Below, piece by piece: positions 1 through 10,905 of a stretch of 64,000 nucleotides of DNA. The stretch comes from Isoetes taiwanensis (Eukaryota; Streptophyta; Lycopodiopsida; Isoetales; Isoetaceae): NCBI GenBank assembly GCA_021234155.1, contig JAJEKV010000016.1, positions 19,904,441 through 19,968,440 of the forward strand, given 5' to 3'. The stretch's first letter is position 1, and the number at the start of each line of letters is the position of its first letter. The notes below the pieces were generated by a model, which saw only the letters and a list, made by a program, of their open reading frames with translations, made no database searches and had not been told where the DNA came from. The position numbers and the translations under genes were made by a program.

Positions 1-2275
1 TTGATGTGCTTCGTTCAGTTACGTATTGCTTGTGATGTATGTAAGCATTTAGCATTTGCTTCTTGCTAATAGCATTCTCAAGCTTGCTAATTTAACTATT
101 GGAGAAAAGGTCTTATCGTAATCCTAGTCCTTACTTTTGAGAAGGAAATCCTTTGCTACCAATCTACCTTTATATTTCTACCCCTTTCCATCGAGTCGGG
201 GTTTAAGTCTGAATATCCATTTGTTTTGGCAATATTTTTCCCATAAGGCCTCTTCCTGGCTCATGTAATAGGAGTTCTCTGAAGGCATCGCGGTTCTTCT
301 TCCATTGCTTTCTTCAATGTATTGATCTCGGCAATCATTGACTCTTCATATGAAGAGGGTACATTTATCCTAAAATAGCCAATATTTGTTCAATTAAGCG
401 GATCGATGTAGGTTCCTCGACAAACCCTCGCTACCTTTCCTTCAACATTCACGCCGTATTTATTTTTCATCTGTTACCAAAACCATTTTTCTGATTTTTC
501 TACTTACGTTTTGTCTTTTCCTAGGTTTTGCAATATCATTTACCATGATCCACATTGATCGAATTCCTTCATCCATCCCATTTCCTATATCATTACTGCT
601 CATTTTTCATAACCCTCTATCCCCAAGATTTGACCTCCTCTATTCGATTTTTTTTTCAGCTTTGTCTTTGTTTTTGTACCTTCATTTGCCCTTTTGATTC
701 CTTATGTCCTTTTGTTTTTCCATTTCTCACGTATTTATAAAAGTGTATGCTGCGTCAAGTAGCATCCACCTTGAGTATGAAATTTTTTCTTTTAATGAGG
801 TTCAGCTTTAATATATCCTTTGAACTCTCATCATAACCTATAATATAACATAGGCATGCCATATCATCTAATTTCTTCACCTATTCCTCTTACGGGTACA
901 TGGGCATAAGTTGCACAACCATGCATGTATTGAACAAAGAAGGGTTCCAATACCATACCATAATTTGTCAGTGCTTCCTATTTTGTGCTCCTTGTAGGTA
1001 AGCATTTTGAATGTTGAAATGGCTTTGAGTCTTCTTTCCATAGGAAATTGAGCAATCGGAATGTTTTCGACATCGACCTCACGACATTGAGCGGTGTCCT
1101 ATTCTTCCTCTCTGCTACCCCATTTTGTGAGGTGTATGTGCTGGTAAAGTTATGGCACGGTTTAAGTTGTTGACGTATTTGTTAAACCTGTAAGAAATGA
1201 ATTCACCTCTCGTAGTTCAGCATTTAATTTCGTAGGTTGTCTTTAGCCCGGCTGAAATATCTTGAATGCTTCAAAGGCTTGATGCTCTCCTTAGAGTACT
1301 CTTTTGCATGCTGGAAATGAAGTAACTGTTGTTTTTTCAAGTAGACAACCCTTGCATTGAAAGATTACACTTCCTTGCTTTCTTCTCCTATAATCATTCC
1401 TCTTTTTAATCGCTTATAGGACATATTTGTTTGCATATTGTGTCCAAGTCTTTCATGCGAGGTTTGTAAAGTAGGCATCATTCACGAATAATTAGATCTT
1501 GCCATGTCGTGCAAAAGGCAAAGTTTTTGATTCTTTTCCCACGAGAAATTTGATTTTATTATCCATCATATACAAAATGGCACTTTCAAAGGTCACATGG
1601 TATCAAGATCTACCAAGCTATTATGTAGGGAAGTAAGAGATTTTTCACTATATTAAGGCACACAAAACACTTTGTCAAGCATGACAATTTTCCTTCCCAA
1701 ATCATAAAGCTCCAAAGTCCTTCTTCAACCCAACTTTTCTCTAATTTGCCATATCCATTAGAGCAGAAAACTGGAAATTCTGCCTTCTAGCTCTCTTTGA
1801 TGCGTTTGGATTTAATTCTGCGGCTTCTTCGGCTCCACTATCTATGACAAATAGATTATCATTCTTAGAACCATTTTTCGAGAAAGTGTTTTGAAATGCA
1901 CGTTTCCGTCCAATTCTTCTCGGGCTCTTCTTTGGATTGCTTCTCTTGTTATGTTCACACTAGTTGGTCTTCCTCTTCCTTTGTTTCTAAAATTCCATCT
2001 TGCTCTGAAATTAGCTCCTCTTGCGTTGTATCCCCTGCCTCCTATCGGTGTACCTCTAAATTAAGAGTATTTAATTAAAGGTGGGACTCATTCCATTCCC
2101 ATTTTTTGAACAGGTTGAATTTACATAAAAGTAGCACCTGGGCAGCCTTATCCTTAATTCGAATTTTTGAATAAAACTCACGAATCCATTTTGTCTTTAG
2201 TTTTCAAGGATTAGTCGAGAACAAAAACAATGCTTAAGCCCGGAAACAAAATTCATTAAAGTTTGAAGCAAAGAT
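1..2275 (-). mobile_element. Degenerate Ty1/copia retrotransposon, antisense, left end outside window
   Basis: Read on the minus strand, the order is gag, integrase, then the start of reverse transcriptase, which is the Ty1/copia order. Around 1945-2065 is an Arg/Gly-rich gag tail (GGRGYNARGANFRARW). Around 1095-1140 is the integrase end motif NGVAERKNRTL, preceded by PYTSQQ. Around 880-935 is a cysteine-alanine-tyrosine segment (GCATYAHVP) typical of the region after integrase. At about 110-240 is the opening of the reverse transcriptase, with GRLVAKDFLL followed by DYDKTF. Every segment is interrupted by stops and frameshifts, so the copy is dead. No LTR is visible: the 3' half lies left of base 1, and the 5' LTR near 2280 is not recognisable. 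Seen: the motifs. Known: the copia gene order. Inferred: one element rather than nested fragments. Confidence 0.85.
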
Positions 2276-2940
2276 GTAGTTGAAAAAGAATTTTTATTAA
2301 TAAATTGAGCAGGATACAATGTATTTTACATGCGGTTGAGACAAAGCGGTCTTCTTTGTCACCTGATTACATCATCTTGGTAGGTGGTCACCTTAGGGGA
2401 TTAACGGCGGCTTCTTCATCGCGATACGTAATGGCCAGGGGCAACTGAAGAGTGGAATGCCTCGTGGAGGTGCTGGAGCTACCGACCCATTTGTCACGGA
2501 GCTTCTCCACTTTCGCCTCAGCGACCTTTCATCGAATATGCTCCTTCCCCAACCTCGTGGATGTTATCTGATGCTTGCAATATGCGAGCTGCGGACTTTC
2601 TCTTTGTTCTTCGCTGTTCTTTATTCCGAGGTGTGGCGACAACCTCACAATTCGAGCGGCTTGTCACAAAGGCGAGACAAGAGTGTAAGCGTGGCAGGAT
2701 CACGTGCGGAAGCGGTATTTCTTGACCTTGGTTTGGATGCGGTAATGCTGGAAGGCGGTCGTGATACTGGCGGGATCATTAACAGTGTCGGATGCATTGC
2801 CTAAACCACGGAGCAAAGTATTGATTAACAATTGCGGGGAGTGCCATTGAAATTAAGCGAAGAAAGAATGTTGAAATCAAATTACAGCGGAGAACATTCA
2901 TTCCATGTTGCATCAATGGCGTGGGAGTAGTGTCTTTCTG
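2276..2940. other. Boundary segment, no gene recognised
   Basis: After the copia remnant the base composition changes from AT-rich to CpG-rich. Near 2285-2310 is an AT-rich AATTTTTATTAATAAATTG stretch that could be a retroelement end. At 2346-2365 is AAAGCGGTCTTCTTTGTCAC, in which ACAAAG and CTTTGT could pair around CGGTCTT. The overlapping short reading frames on both strands show no family I recognise. Confidence 0.4.
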
Positions 2941-3959
2941 CGACTTCAGCGAGTCGAGAAAGGCCGACAAAGTCGGTACGACCATTCTCGATTAGAATAT
3001 GGACATCAATCACCACGAAGCATACCAAATGCTTTTGTCAGCGAGACAATCGGTATGCCTTTCTGGGCTTCGAGTCGAGAAAAGTGAAACAATGTGCAGC
3101 ATTATCATAATGGGTGGCGGCGTTTCATCAACGACAAGCATGCCGCTGCCGACACCATTGAGTCGAGAAGGCATCGCTCAATATACAAGTATATTCATTT
3201 CAAAATGGTCAATACATGTGTTCGCGTTCGATTACAATATTTCACAATTTGACTATGCGGGGTCGCTTTCTCTTAGGTGTTCACCAAAGTATTTGTCGAT
3301 CCATAGCTTTCATGATGGGCATCTCCGGATCGGGTTAGTGAGAACCGGATGGATTAAGTAAGCATCGTGACAAGAATGGCGAAGAGGGATTCATAAGGCG
3401 AGGGGCAGTCAGGGACGGCCACCTATCCGTCTCATATTCATAGCCAGTCAATATGAAGCGGCGTGGTGTATTTTTCGCGGCGTTATGATAGCGCCAGCAG
3501 AGCGAGGAGTGGAGTCTATGATCAGCGTGTTGTGTTTGCCATAGTCACGGAATTGCTCTCAAAGCCACAATCCGGCCTTTTTCACCAGTATAGGCTTCCC
3601 TTTGTGATGCGTTTGGATGAAGTCCTTCACATGCTTTCGACCCTTTTCGTTTCCCCAAAAGCGAACTTGAACTAAAACTGGAAATCATGAGAACGCAAGA
3701 ACATTGACAATATTTTTCTTTGCCATACAAGACCATATGCCCTTGAGATCCGTGCGGGCACCCGGTCAAATATTTCCCTTAGCTCTAGGCCTCGGATACA
3801 CTGCATGCTCTGCGTTTCATTTGGGATGCGAGGTGTTAATCACGGGGGCGTCTTTAATAGAGTGGTATGCTGCGTATAATACTCCATTGGCGTCAAATAT
3901 TACAAGCTTGGTGGGACGGTGGATCGGTTAAGGTTGGCTCACGACCATATTTCCGGTTC

Positions 3960-5650
3960 ATCGGGATCAAATCGCGGGATCATTATCTTTTTAGGATTTC
4001 TTCGCGTGGCGGTCTTGCTCTGATTTTCATTCTCATTCTCCTCGGCGTGAACGCTGCCCAATGACAGCCGGTCGAATTAAGTTGAGCTGGAATTCCACTG
4101 AAAATGATGACATCGTCGAGAAAAGGAAAGCAGAGTTTCGACACCGTCGAGAATGAAAAAAGGTATTGAAAGGAAGCAGGTTTTACCGACTCGCAGTCAG
4201 CGCCCGATAAACAAAATGAAAACTCGCACCTCAATCTCGGGTTTCAATAATGTTTTCGGCGGCATTACGGTCCAAACCTTGACATCCTGGTCTCGTCGGC
4301 TTTGTCTCCCTGCGTCCTCGTCGTCTTTCTTTGCTTCCATTTGTCTTCCTTGAAATGCTGAAGCAGATCCGAGGTATGACTGAATGGTTTCAACCATGTC
4401 CTTATTTCCAATACGGATATAGGTTTCATTCCAAGCAGCATAGCCCACGAGAAACCGGGCATTCATGTACCACTTTCGCATACAATTTGATCTTCCTCGA
4501 CCAAGGTGGTTATGAAGTACTTGATAACTCTTAGCTGGGATAGAATTCTATGTATGGGACGGGCAAACCATCTTTCTTTGACCTTGTCCATCGATGGAAC
4601 ATCCTCCATAAACACTGCCCCCTTCGAGGGTTCCATCACGCTCTTGAGAGATCATGAACTTGTCGAGATAATAATGCTCGCTAGACCACCACTTATCAAG
4701 GTCGGCCAGCCCGATCTTGAAATCAAAACCAAAATATGTTGGCAAAGCTTGGTGCCGGCAAACCAAGTCTGCACTCATGATCAAGTTAAGTATATGGAGT
4801 GCATGATCTTGTTAGTGAAGTTAGCTATCGGTACCCATTGGGGAACTGGCGGTTGTTTGATTGCGGCATGCAAAGACAAAGAGGCGAAGAGTATCGAATC
4901 CGGTCATGTCGGAACCGTCTTATTACCTTGCTCTATATGCGGCTTTGTCATAAAAAGGGTGGGGTCTTCGATCATATTGATGGCAAACTGGTACCCGCAG
5001 GTCAGTGCGGTTCGGACCACCAAATCCTTGTGTCCCAAAGTAACCCGAAATGGGGAGCTATCGTCGCCTTAAATGGAGTTCCAGGAATCAAGCTTCCTTT
5101 TGAGTGCCATAGCGTTCGGGGAAAGGAAGGGTTTTAACGATGCAGCAAACGGTGTTGATGTAGGGTTGACATAGGCGGTTCAATTCCTTCATGTCTTCCT
5201 CATCAAGGGCAGCCTTTTCCTTGTAATAATCAAAATCATGAGTATTCATTAGATCACAGCGTTAAGGGCACAAAGTGATGCCTTCTTCCTATATGGCTAT
5301 TAAACTTTAGGGCTGTGGCATAATCCTTTAGATCTGCAATTTAGAACTCTGGAATGCTTTCTTAGCCGGATTGTTCCCTCAAGATTTTGCCTTGTAGGTC
5401 AGCGTTTCTTTGTCGAGTGAGGCCGTATCCCTCTTCATAGAAGCTGCTTGTCAAACAACTTGGGGTCAGGCACAGCGGAAATTCTCCATTCGTCCTTGAC
5501 TTGCCTCTTGTCCATTGAGCCCTGTAATGGAGTCCATTTCTCCCAGACGCCTCGATTGCTAAGAATGAGGTCATATTGGTCGAGAGGAATCCACGCCTTT
5601 CCTTGGTGTTCTCTTCTTCTTCTCCTCTTCTTCCTCTCCCTCGTCATCTT
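3960..5650 (-). pseudogene. Unidentified decayed coding block
   Basis: The minus strand gives a run of protein-like segments in changing frames. Read from right to left they include a Lys/Arg-rich start near 5640, ELNRLCQPYINTV near 5160, TALTCGYQFAINMIEDP near 4980, ADLVCRHQALPTYFGFDF near 4750 and GRQMEAKKDDEDAGRQSR near 4310. The plus strand also holds an uninterrupted frame at 4506-5072 (188 codons), so which strand was coding is uncertain. I prefer the minus strand because its segments follow one another across frameshifts. There is no family I can name. It lies between family A hairpins and is probably a decayed mobile-element gene; that is inference. Confidence 0.3.
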
Positions 5651-5943
5651 TCACATCCCTCAGTGAGGAGCATATGCGCATAGTTTCTCAAAGGTGGCAC
5701 CGCTTATCAGGGAGCCCTGTTTCCTTTTAGGGCCGAGGACAATGATACTTTCCTTGTTGCCCTGGCGTGTATGATCACGGTCGGGATAAAATTCGGACAA
5801 TGTACCAATGTCGGGCATGAAGTATCTGGAAGCGAGATAAGCGATTAAATAGTAGCCGGGGTTTTCGACTCGTAGTCGAGAAAGTCCTGAATGTCTAATT
5901 TTCTTTTACTTCTGCGGAACCATTCGAGTCGAGAAATCCTTTG

Positions 5944-6215
5944 ATTTTACGCATTACCACGGCTTTCTCGACTCGCTGATCGAAACCCGGTGATATCGGC
6001 AAATGTTAGGATGGCGGGGCTTTCGACTTCGCTTGATCAAATTCCACTGACTAAATTTTTCTTTCTTGGCTACAAGGGTTTCTGGAAATTTCAGCGGTCG
6101 GCTTCTATAAATCCTGATTTTACGTGTTATCACGGCTTTCGACTCGTGGTCGAAACCCGATGATGTCGGCAAATGTTAGGATGGCGGGGCTTTCAGCGAA
6201 GTCAGCATCAAATTG
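5944..6215 (+). repeat. Direct repeat, about 100 bp, two copies 174 bp apart
   Basis: Copies at about 5944-6043 and 6118-6215 share TTTTACG, a TATCACGGCTTTC-like segment, CGAAACCCG, then TCGGCAAATGTTAGGATGGC and GGGGCTTTC. They differ mainly inside two short hairpin-like inserts. At the second of these, copy 1 reads GACTTCGCT where copy 2 reads AGCGAAGTC, the exact reverse complement. The block may be part of a decayed LTR or a satellite. Confidence 0.7.
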
Positions 6216-8320
6216 AGTTATTTACCTTACGTAGGCTTTTCAAACACTGGTATTACATTTACGGCGGTGGCTTTAAATAACGTTGAGTTCAGAAGACTCA
6301 CGCATCACCAGCGGCATATCTATCCTTGATCCTTTCGGCACCTCCTTCTCGATGCGCAATGCGCGAAGGCATACTGAATCTTTGACCGTCTACAATGAGA
6401 ACGGACTTCTTTTCCCTTGGATCTTCCCGCCGGACTTCGGTGAACAATACTGTCGATCTGCTTTAAAAGGTATGACATTAGCGAGGCATTGGATGCACCA
6501 GCGGGATGTCGCACCATCGGGTTCAGAATCTCCGGCATGTGTCTTTGGATTAATTCCACGTGGTTGAACAAAGGCGGCATCTCCGTGCAAACCTTCGGTA
6601 GTCTAATGTCGTGTGATATTCCCAGCGGATATCGAGCTAGGCGGCTCCATTTTACGTGCCCTCTGCGTGAAATCCCCGTCACGATCATCACGGATCGAGG
6701 TTTGGAAATTGACCATATCTTAAGTCTCCTTCGTCATCGATTCCTCGTTAATGGTGTCATCATCCCCATCTTTGTTTTTGGTGGACTTTTTATGTATGAA
6801 CCACAACTTTAGAACACACTGCGAGTGTTGTAGAGTCTTCAGCCGCGGTAGAAGTGAAGCTCCCATTATTGAGCAGTTTTTCCACGACTACGGAAATCTC
6901 CATACCAAGCTCCACGGATGTTAGGGTTCGCCATCCCTTCGGATCCTTCCACGAAGTTACGACAATTTAAAAGCGCCCGGCCTTTTCGATACCCTTAGCC
7001 TTGCTCATGGAAGAGTGAGAATAATTTGAAGCTGCTAATTTTTAGTGCGATAGAACTTACTCTTAGCGGTCCTCGACATGTAGTGTTAAATGCTTGAATG
7101 CGAGAGGCGGAGGAAACTGCTGCGATTTTTCTTGTACTTGTCTCGGAGCTCTTCTTGTCCTTTGGTGTAGAAGCAGATCTTTCTCCTTCCCACTTCGATA
7201 CTACCTCGACATACCACCAGAAATACGCATTTGTTTCAGAAGCTCGTCTCCGATCCCTCGATGGCCGAAGAATGGAGTTGACGGTGATCACCCGGTGAGT
7301 CGAGGTGAGATCTTTGCAAGAAAGGATGGATCAGTTAAAATATTCGACAAAGAAAAACCCGCCAGAACTCAAGGGGTGTTTGTCTTCTTCTTCTTCTTGC
7401 ATTTGGTGCGAAGCATCCTCGTACCAAGCTGGGCCAGTCATGTCTATATGCCTCAAATATCTTAGCACTCTTTGAATTCGAAGTTTCCTCAGCGGGTTGT
7501 GAGTTTAGAATTTGCTAAAAGATCGAGTGATGTTCTTTAGTTTGAACTTAAGGACATGCAATCATTTATGAAAAGAAGCCCGGGCTAAAGGTGCAGCCAG
7601 TGGAAACTAGCCAGCCAAAACACTATTCCAGTTAATCACATCAAAGGGACTAAGTGGCCGGGCGTAGTTTATCTTATATGACATTGGGAGTTCGACTTGG
7701 AGGAGCATCGTGACTTAGGAATGGCGCCCTTGTGATAAAGAGCTAGCGCCTTGCATATGTATTTCACGTAGCGTCCTATTGCAAGCCGATTGATTTGATC
7801 GATGAGCGAACTAAGGTAGGAAGCGGAGAGGAGCTGCGAACCGCGAACTCTGCTGAAGCCATGCAGGCAGGGGAATCTTAGCGAATGTGATGATACAAGT
7901 ATTAGATCACGAATACGCTCTTGAAATGACGGAAACTGAGAAGAAGCAAAGACTGCAGGTAGAGGCTAGGGATCAGGTAATCACGATGGCCAAGAATTAC
8001 TAGCGTGAAGAGGTGAGTTTAAGGAGATACTGTGTTATTTACGGCATGCGGGGCATCTTGGTATCAATGTTTAAATAATGGAAGCTGCGATAAGCTCGGC
8101 CAGTTCATTGTTTCGCAAGCCGGTATTTTCAACTTTGATAGATGATTTACTCTGGGTTGAGAGATGCTACGGCAAAGGCTTTAATGGATCGAAGTAGAAA
8201 CGTTCCGTTTAAGGTGTGTTTTTTCATGGGTACATTTTACTTGGAATGTTGTACATAGATGGGGCTAGGACTAAAGGCCCGGGAGATCACGATTCAAATG
8301 CATCCTCTTGTGAATTTGAT
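6216..8320. other. CpG-rich segment with no recognised gene
   Basis: Several overlapping frames of 90-125 codons occur on both strands between 6280 and 7470, the longest being 6320-6691 on minus and 7094-7465 on plus. Neither carries a motif I can name, and they overlap each other antisense, so at most one could ever have been real. From 7500 to 8320 the sequence is stop-rich in all frames. The block is likely old mobile-element sequence. Confidence 0.35.
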
Positions 8321-8321
8321 G

Positions 8322-9420
8322 GAGGGCCTCCACCTGTCCGAACCACTCCTCTTAGCAATATTGAGGAAGATGGTTCGAGGAGATAGCTTTCGAGGCGAGG
8401 CTAGAGGCACTTAAGGACTAAGCGAGGAGAATAGAAAGTCGCGATACTTGTAGAGAATGCAAGCGCGTACCTGCGGCTAGTTTCCACAATGGTTAAGTTG
8501 TAGAGGCCTGCCCGGTCGAGCCCTCCTTAAATATTAAGCGAAGATGGTTAATTAGAGCCCGCCGCATTCCGCGGTGAACAGCTAAAGGGATTCTGCGGCT
8601 TGCCCGGTAGAATGCTAACTTCTGTCTACATTCTCGACTGCCAAATTAGAAATGCCTTAACCATCGAACTCCGGTTAGAGTACACATGGAGTCTTAGGTT
8701 GGGTAGGCATTCTGGGCTTCCTTGAAACCGAGGAATACATCTATTCTTAAACTCTGTGGTTTCCACAGTAGTTAGTTATGCAAGAGGCCTCCACCCATCG
8801 AAGGCCATCCCTTACGCCCAATGAAGCCCGAAGAAGGTTGAAGGAGGCGGTGCTTGATTGAGTAGAGGCCAACTGCGACCACCTGAGAGTAGATTTGCTA
8901 AGAGTTACAGCTGCGGGCGGTCAAAAGCACTTCCCTTGTGTCAGGAAGATAGAAGGAGAGTGTTTAAAGGCTGTCTGCCAGCTCTAGAGTGCACTAGAAC
9001 TGCGTTTTTCTCGTCGCAGTGCGGCGACCGACAACTGTGGTTGATGGCCAGGGCCTCCACCCAATCAAGAGCCCATCCCTTAAAATATTCGGCGAAGATA
9101 GTTCGAGAAGAGGCGGTCTTTGATTGGGTAGAGAGGCCCGCTGCATTCCACCGAGAGAATTAGGTTGCTAAGAGTTGGCACAACGGGCGGTCAAAACCAC
9201 TTCCCGCCGCCAATGTCAGGAAGATAGGAGAGTGGTTGAGGCGTACAACGATATCGTACACTAGAGCTGCGTTTTCGACTCCGCGAGAGTCGGCGACGAC
9301 ACCTCGATGGTTAGTCGGCCAGAGGCCTCCACCCGGTCGAACGATCCTCTTCGCCAATGATGAGCATGGTTCGGTATTTCGAGGCCGGGTGGAGAACACT
9401 GCGGCTGCACAAAGGGCCAT
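8322..9420 (+). repeat. Imperfect tandem array, about 270-bp period
   Basis: Units open with GAGG(G)CCT(CC) followed by ACCC and TCGA-like bases, at 8323, 8503, 8784, 9051 and 9322. The best pair is 8784-9050 and 9051-9321. They share, in order: the opening, a GAAGA(A/T)(G)GTT segment, GAGTAGAGGCC or GGTAGAGAGGCCC, TTGCTAAGAGTT, a CGGGCGGTCAAAA segment, CACTTCCC, GTCAGGAAGATAG, and an AGCTGCGTTTT-like segment before the next opening. The 8323-8503 unit is shortened. A reading frame continues through the array on minus (9160-9498), but it is made of repeat sequence and is not called as a gene. Confidence 0.7.
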
Positions 9421-9689
9421 TGGCGGTATCATTCGACTCCGCAGTCGAGAAGTACGTATGGTTCTAAAGAATGTGAAGACATTGGGTAGGCTGTGCAATC
9501 GAATCAGCGAGTCGAGAATCCCTCAGCACATAGCGATCCAGTGTACCTCCCTCTTCGCCTCGCTGGTCGAAGGTCGACTCGCTGAGTCGAGAAAAACACT
9601 TCTGGACTGTTGGCAAGCTGAAGTATTCTCAACTACCGCCACTCCATACGCATGTCTTTCCTGCCAGGTGGATTTCTTGTGAGTTAGAA

Positions 9690-10595
9690 ATGGAGATTAC
9701 GTGAAGCAATTCCTGATGCAATTCTTCTTTGGGAGAAAGACATTCCTAGTTATTTTACGTTAATGCTCGGAACTTCCCTAACACCGATCTCGATGATTTC
9801 TATCTCGGTTCGCGCACTACTCCTAACCACTATTCTCACTTATTGCACGTACAATGTATTCAATTCAACCACAAGCAAGAAAAAGATAACAAAAAGCCGA
9901 GAAAACAATACAGATTAATGGGATTAATGAAGCAGAGAGAACATTGGAAGCGATCTGAGGAGAGCAGGTGGAGAAGCGATGTCTGAAAAATGAGATTAAA
10001 AGGGTATGATATTACAAAACATGCACGGAGATTTCAATGGCTGGATGAGGAGGCTTAGGGTTAAGCTTCCATGTGGGTATAATCGTTGATAGCGTGAATA
10101 AGGATTTGTGGTACGTAAAATTGTATCGAGGGGATTAATAAGAGCCTCTAACAACGGAATATAAGAAAAATGCACTAAAGGACTTCTGAGAAAACTAAGC
10201 GGCACTAAAAGGGCCTCACTTTCTTCGGTGATACTTGCCCATCAGTATATTGATGAATCTAGAGCTTATTTGAGGCGTCACGATCCGTCGACAAAATTTT
10301 AACGTCGCCAAGATAAGCCGGAATCATTTCGATTCGATCGATACGCCCTGATGTTGGCGACCCTAAAACTTGAGGGGAGGAAAGAGATCCCGGAGGAAAG
10401 CGGGGGGAGGAAAAGAATGGTGGAGAGGAAGAAGTGCGATTAATTACGGTACGCACCCTCGAGATAAAAGTGCAATAATAAAACCATTGTCGCGTGTGGC
10501 CATGCCTCCATGGCCGATGGCGGTGGATTCAACGGCGTGGCCGCGGTTTCGACCTCACGAAGATGCGCCGCGTGGCCATGACAAAATATGAAAGG
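9690..10595. other. No gene recognised
   Basis: Mixed-composition sequence. A purine-rich, CpG-containing stretch at about 10370-10440 (GGAGGAAAG-like repeats) precedes another CpG-rich patch at 10500-10570. No coding segment, RNA gene or element end could be supported. Confidence 0.4.
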
Positions 10596-10905
10596 GTAGG
10601 TTATATATGTTTATATATGTTATCTTATGTATTTAATAAGGTTTGATAGTTTAGCGTATTTAATATGGTTTCAATGGTTGTATTTAATATGGTTTCAATG
10701 GATTTACAATGTTTACATATGGTTTAGAATGAGTGTGGTTGTATGCTTTAATATGGTTATATGATTTTTAGTTAATATGGTTGTATGATTTTAGTTAATA
10801 TGGTTGTATCAGTTTAATATGATTATATTGTATGTTTGTATGGTTTATATGGTTCATATACAATTCATATTTAGCGTGAGATTGTTTAAGGGCTATATGG
10901 TTTTA
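10596..10905 (+). repeat. AT-rich degenerate tandem repeat
   Basis: Roughly 20-base units built on TTTAATATGGTT, with variants GTTAATATGGTTGTATGATT and ACATATGGTTTAGAATG, run for about 300 bp. The GG in each unit gives the plus strand a regular TATGGTT beat. It ends where the DNC/HDDID-family remnant begins and may mark that element's terminal or subterminal repeats (inference). Confidence 0.65.

Larger units (their letters stand above)
2941..9595. repeat. Dispersed short hairpins of the CGACTC-GCT-GAGTCG type (family A)
   Basis: At least a dozen short near-palindromes share the halves TCGACTC and GAGTCGA, often flanked by TTT and GAAA. The clearest is at 9574-9590, TCGACTC-GCT-GAGTCGA, a perfect 7-bp stem with a 3-base loop. 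Others lie at 2941-2956 (GACTTC-AGC-GAGTC), 5863-5884 (TTCGACT-CGT-AGTCGA), 5964-5987, 6137-6157 (TTTCGAC and GTCGAAA arms), 9271-9294, 9431-9452 and 9502-9519. Half-sites GTCGAGAA without a partner occur near 3069, 3159, 4112, 4145 and 5924. The surrounding sequence differs from site to site, so they are not simply parts of one tandem array. They could be tiny mobile palindromes, decayed arms of a larger inverted repeat, or CpG-containing relics; the sequence does not decide. Confidence 0.6.

Noticed and set aside
4506-5072. 188-codon plus-strand open frame, the longest outside the right-edge gene
   Set aside because: The opposite strand carries a longer chain of protein-like segments through the same bases, no motif is recognisable in the plus frame, and no splice or promoter context was found.
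7094-7465. 123-codon plus-strand frame with a hydrophobic C-terminal part
   Set aside because: No family resemblance; an opposing 98-codon frame covers the same stretch, and the hydrophobic part comes from a TTCTTCTTC-rich tract.
9236-9682. 148-codon plus-strand frame
   Set aside because: Most of it is repeat sequence from the 270-bp array and family A hairpins, and a minus frame runs through the same bases. It is explained by repeat structure and GC-rich composition.
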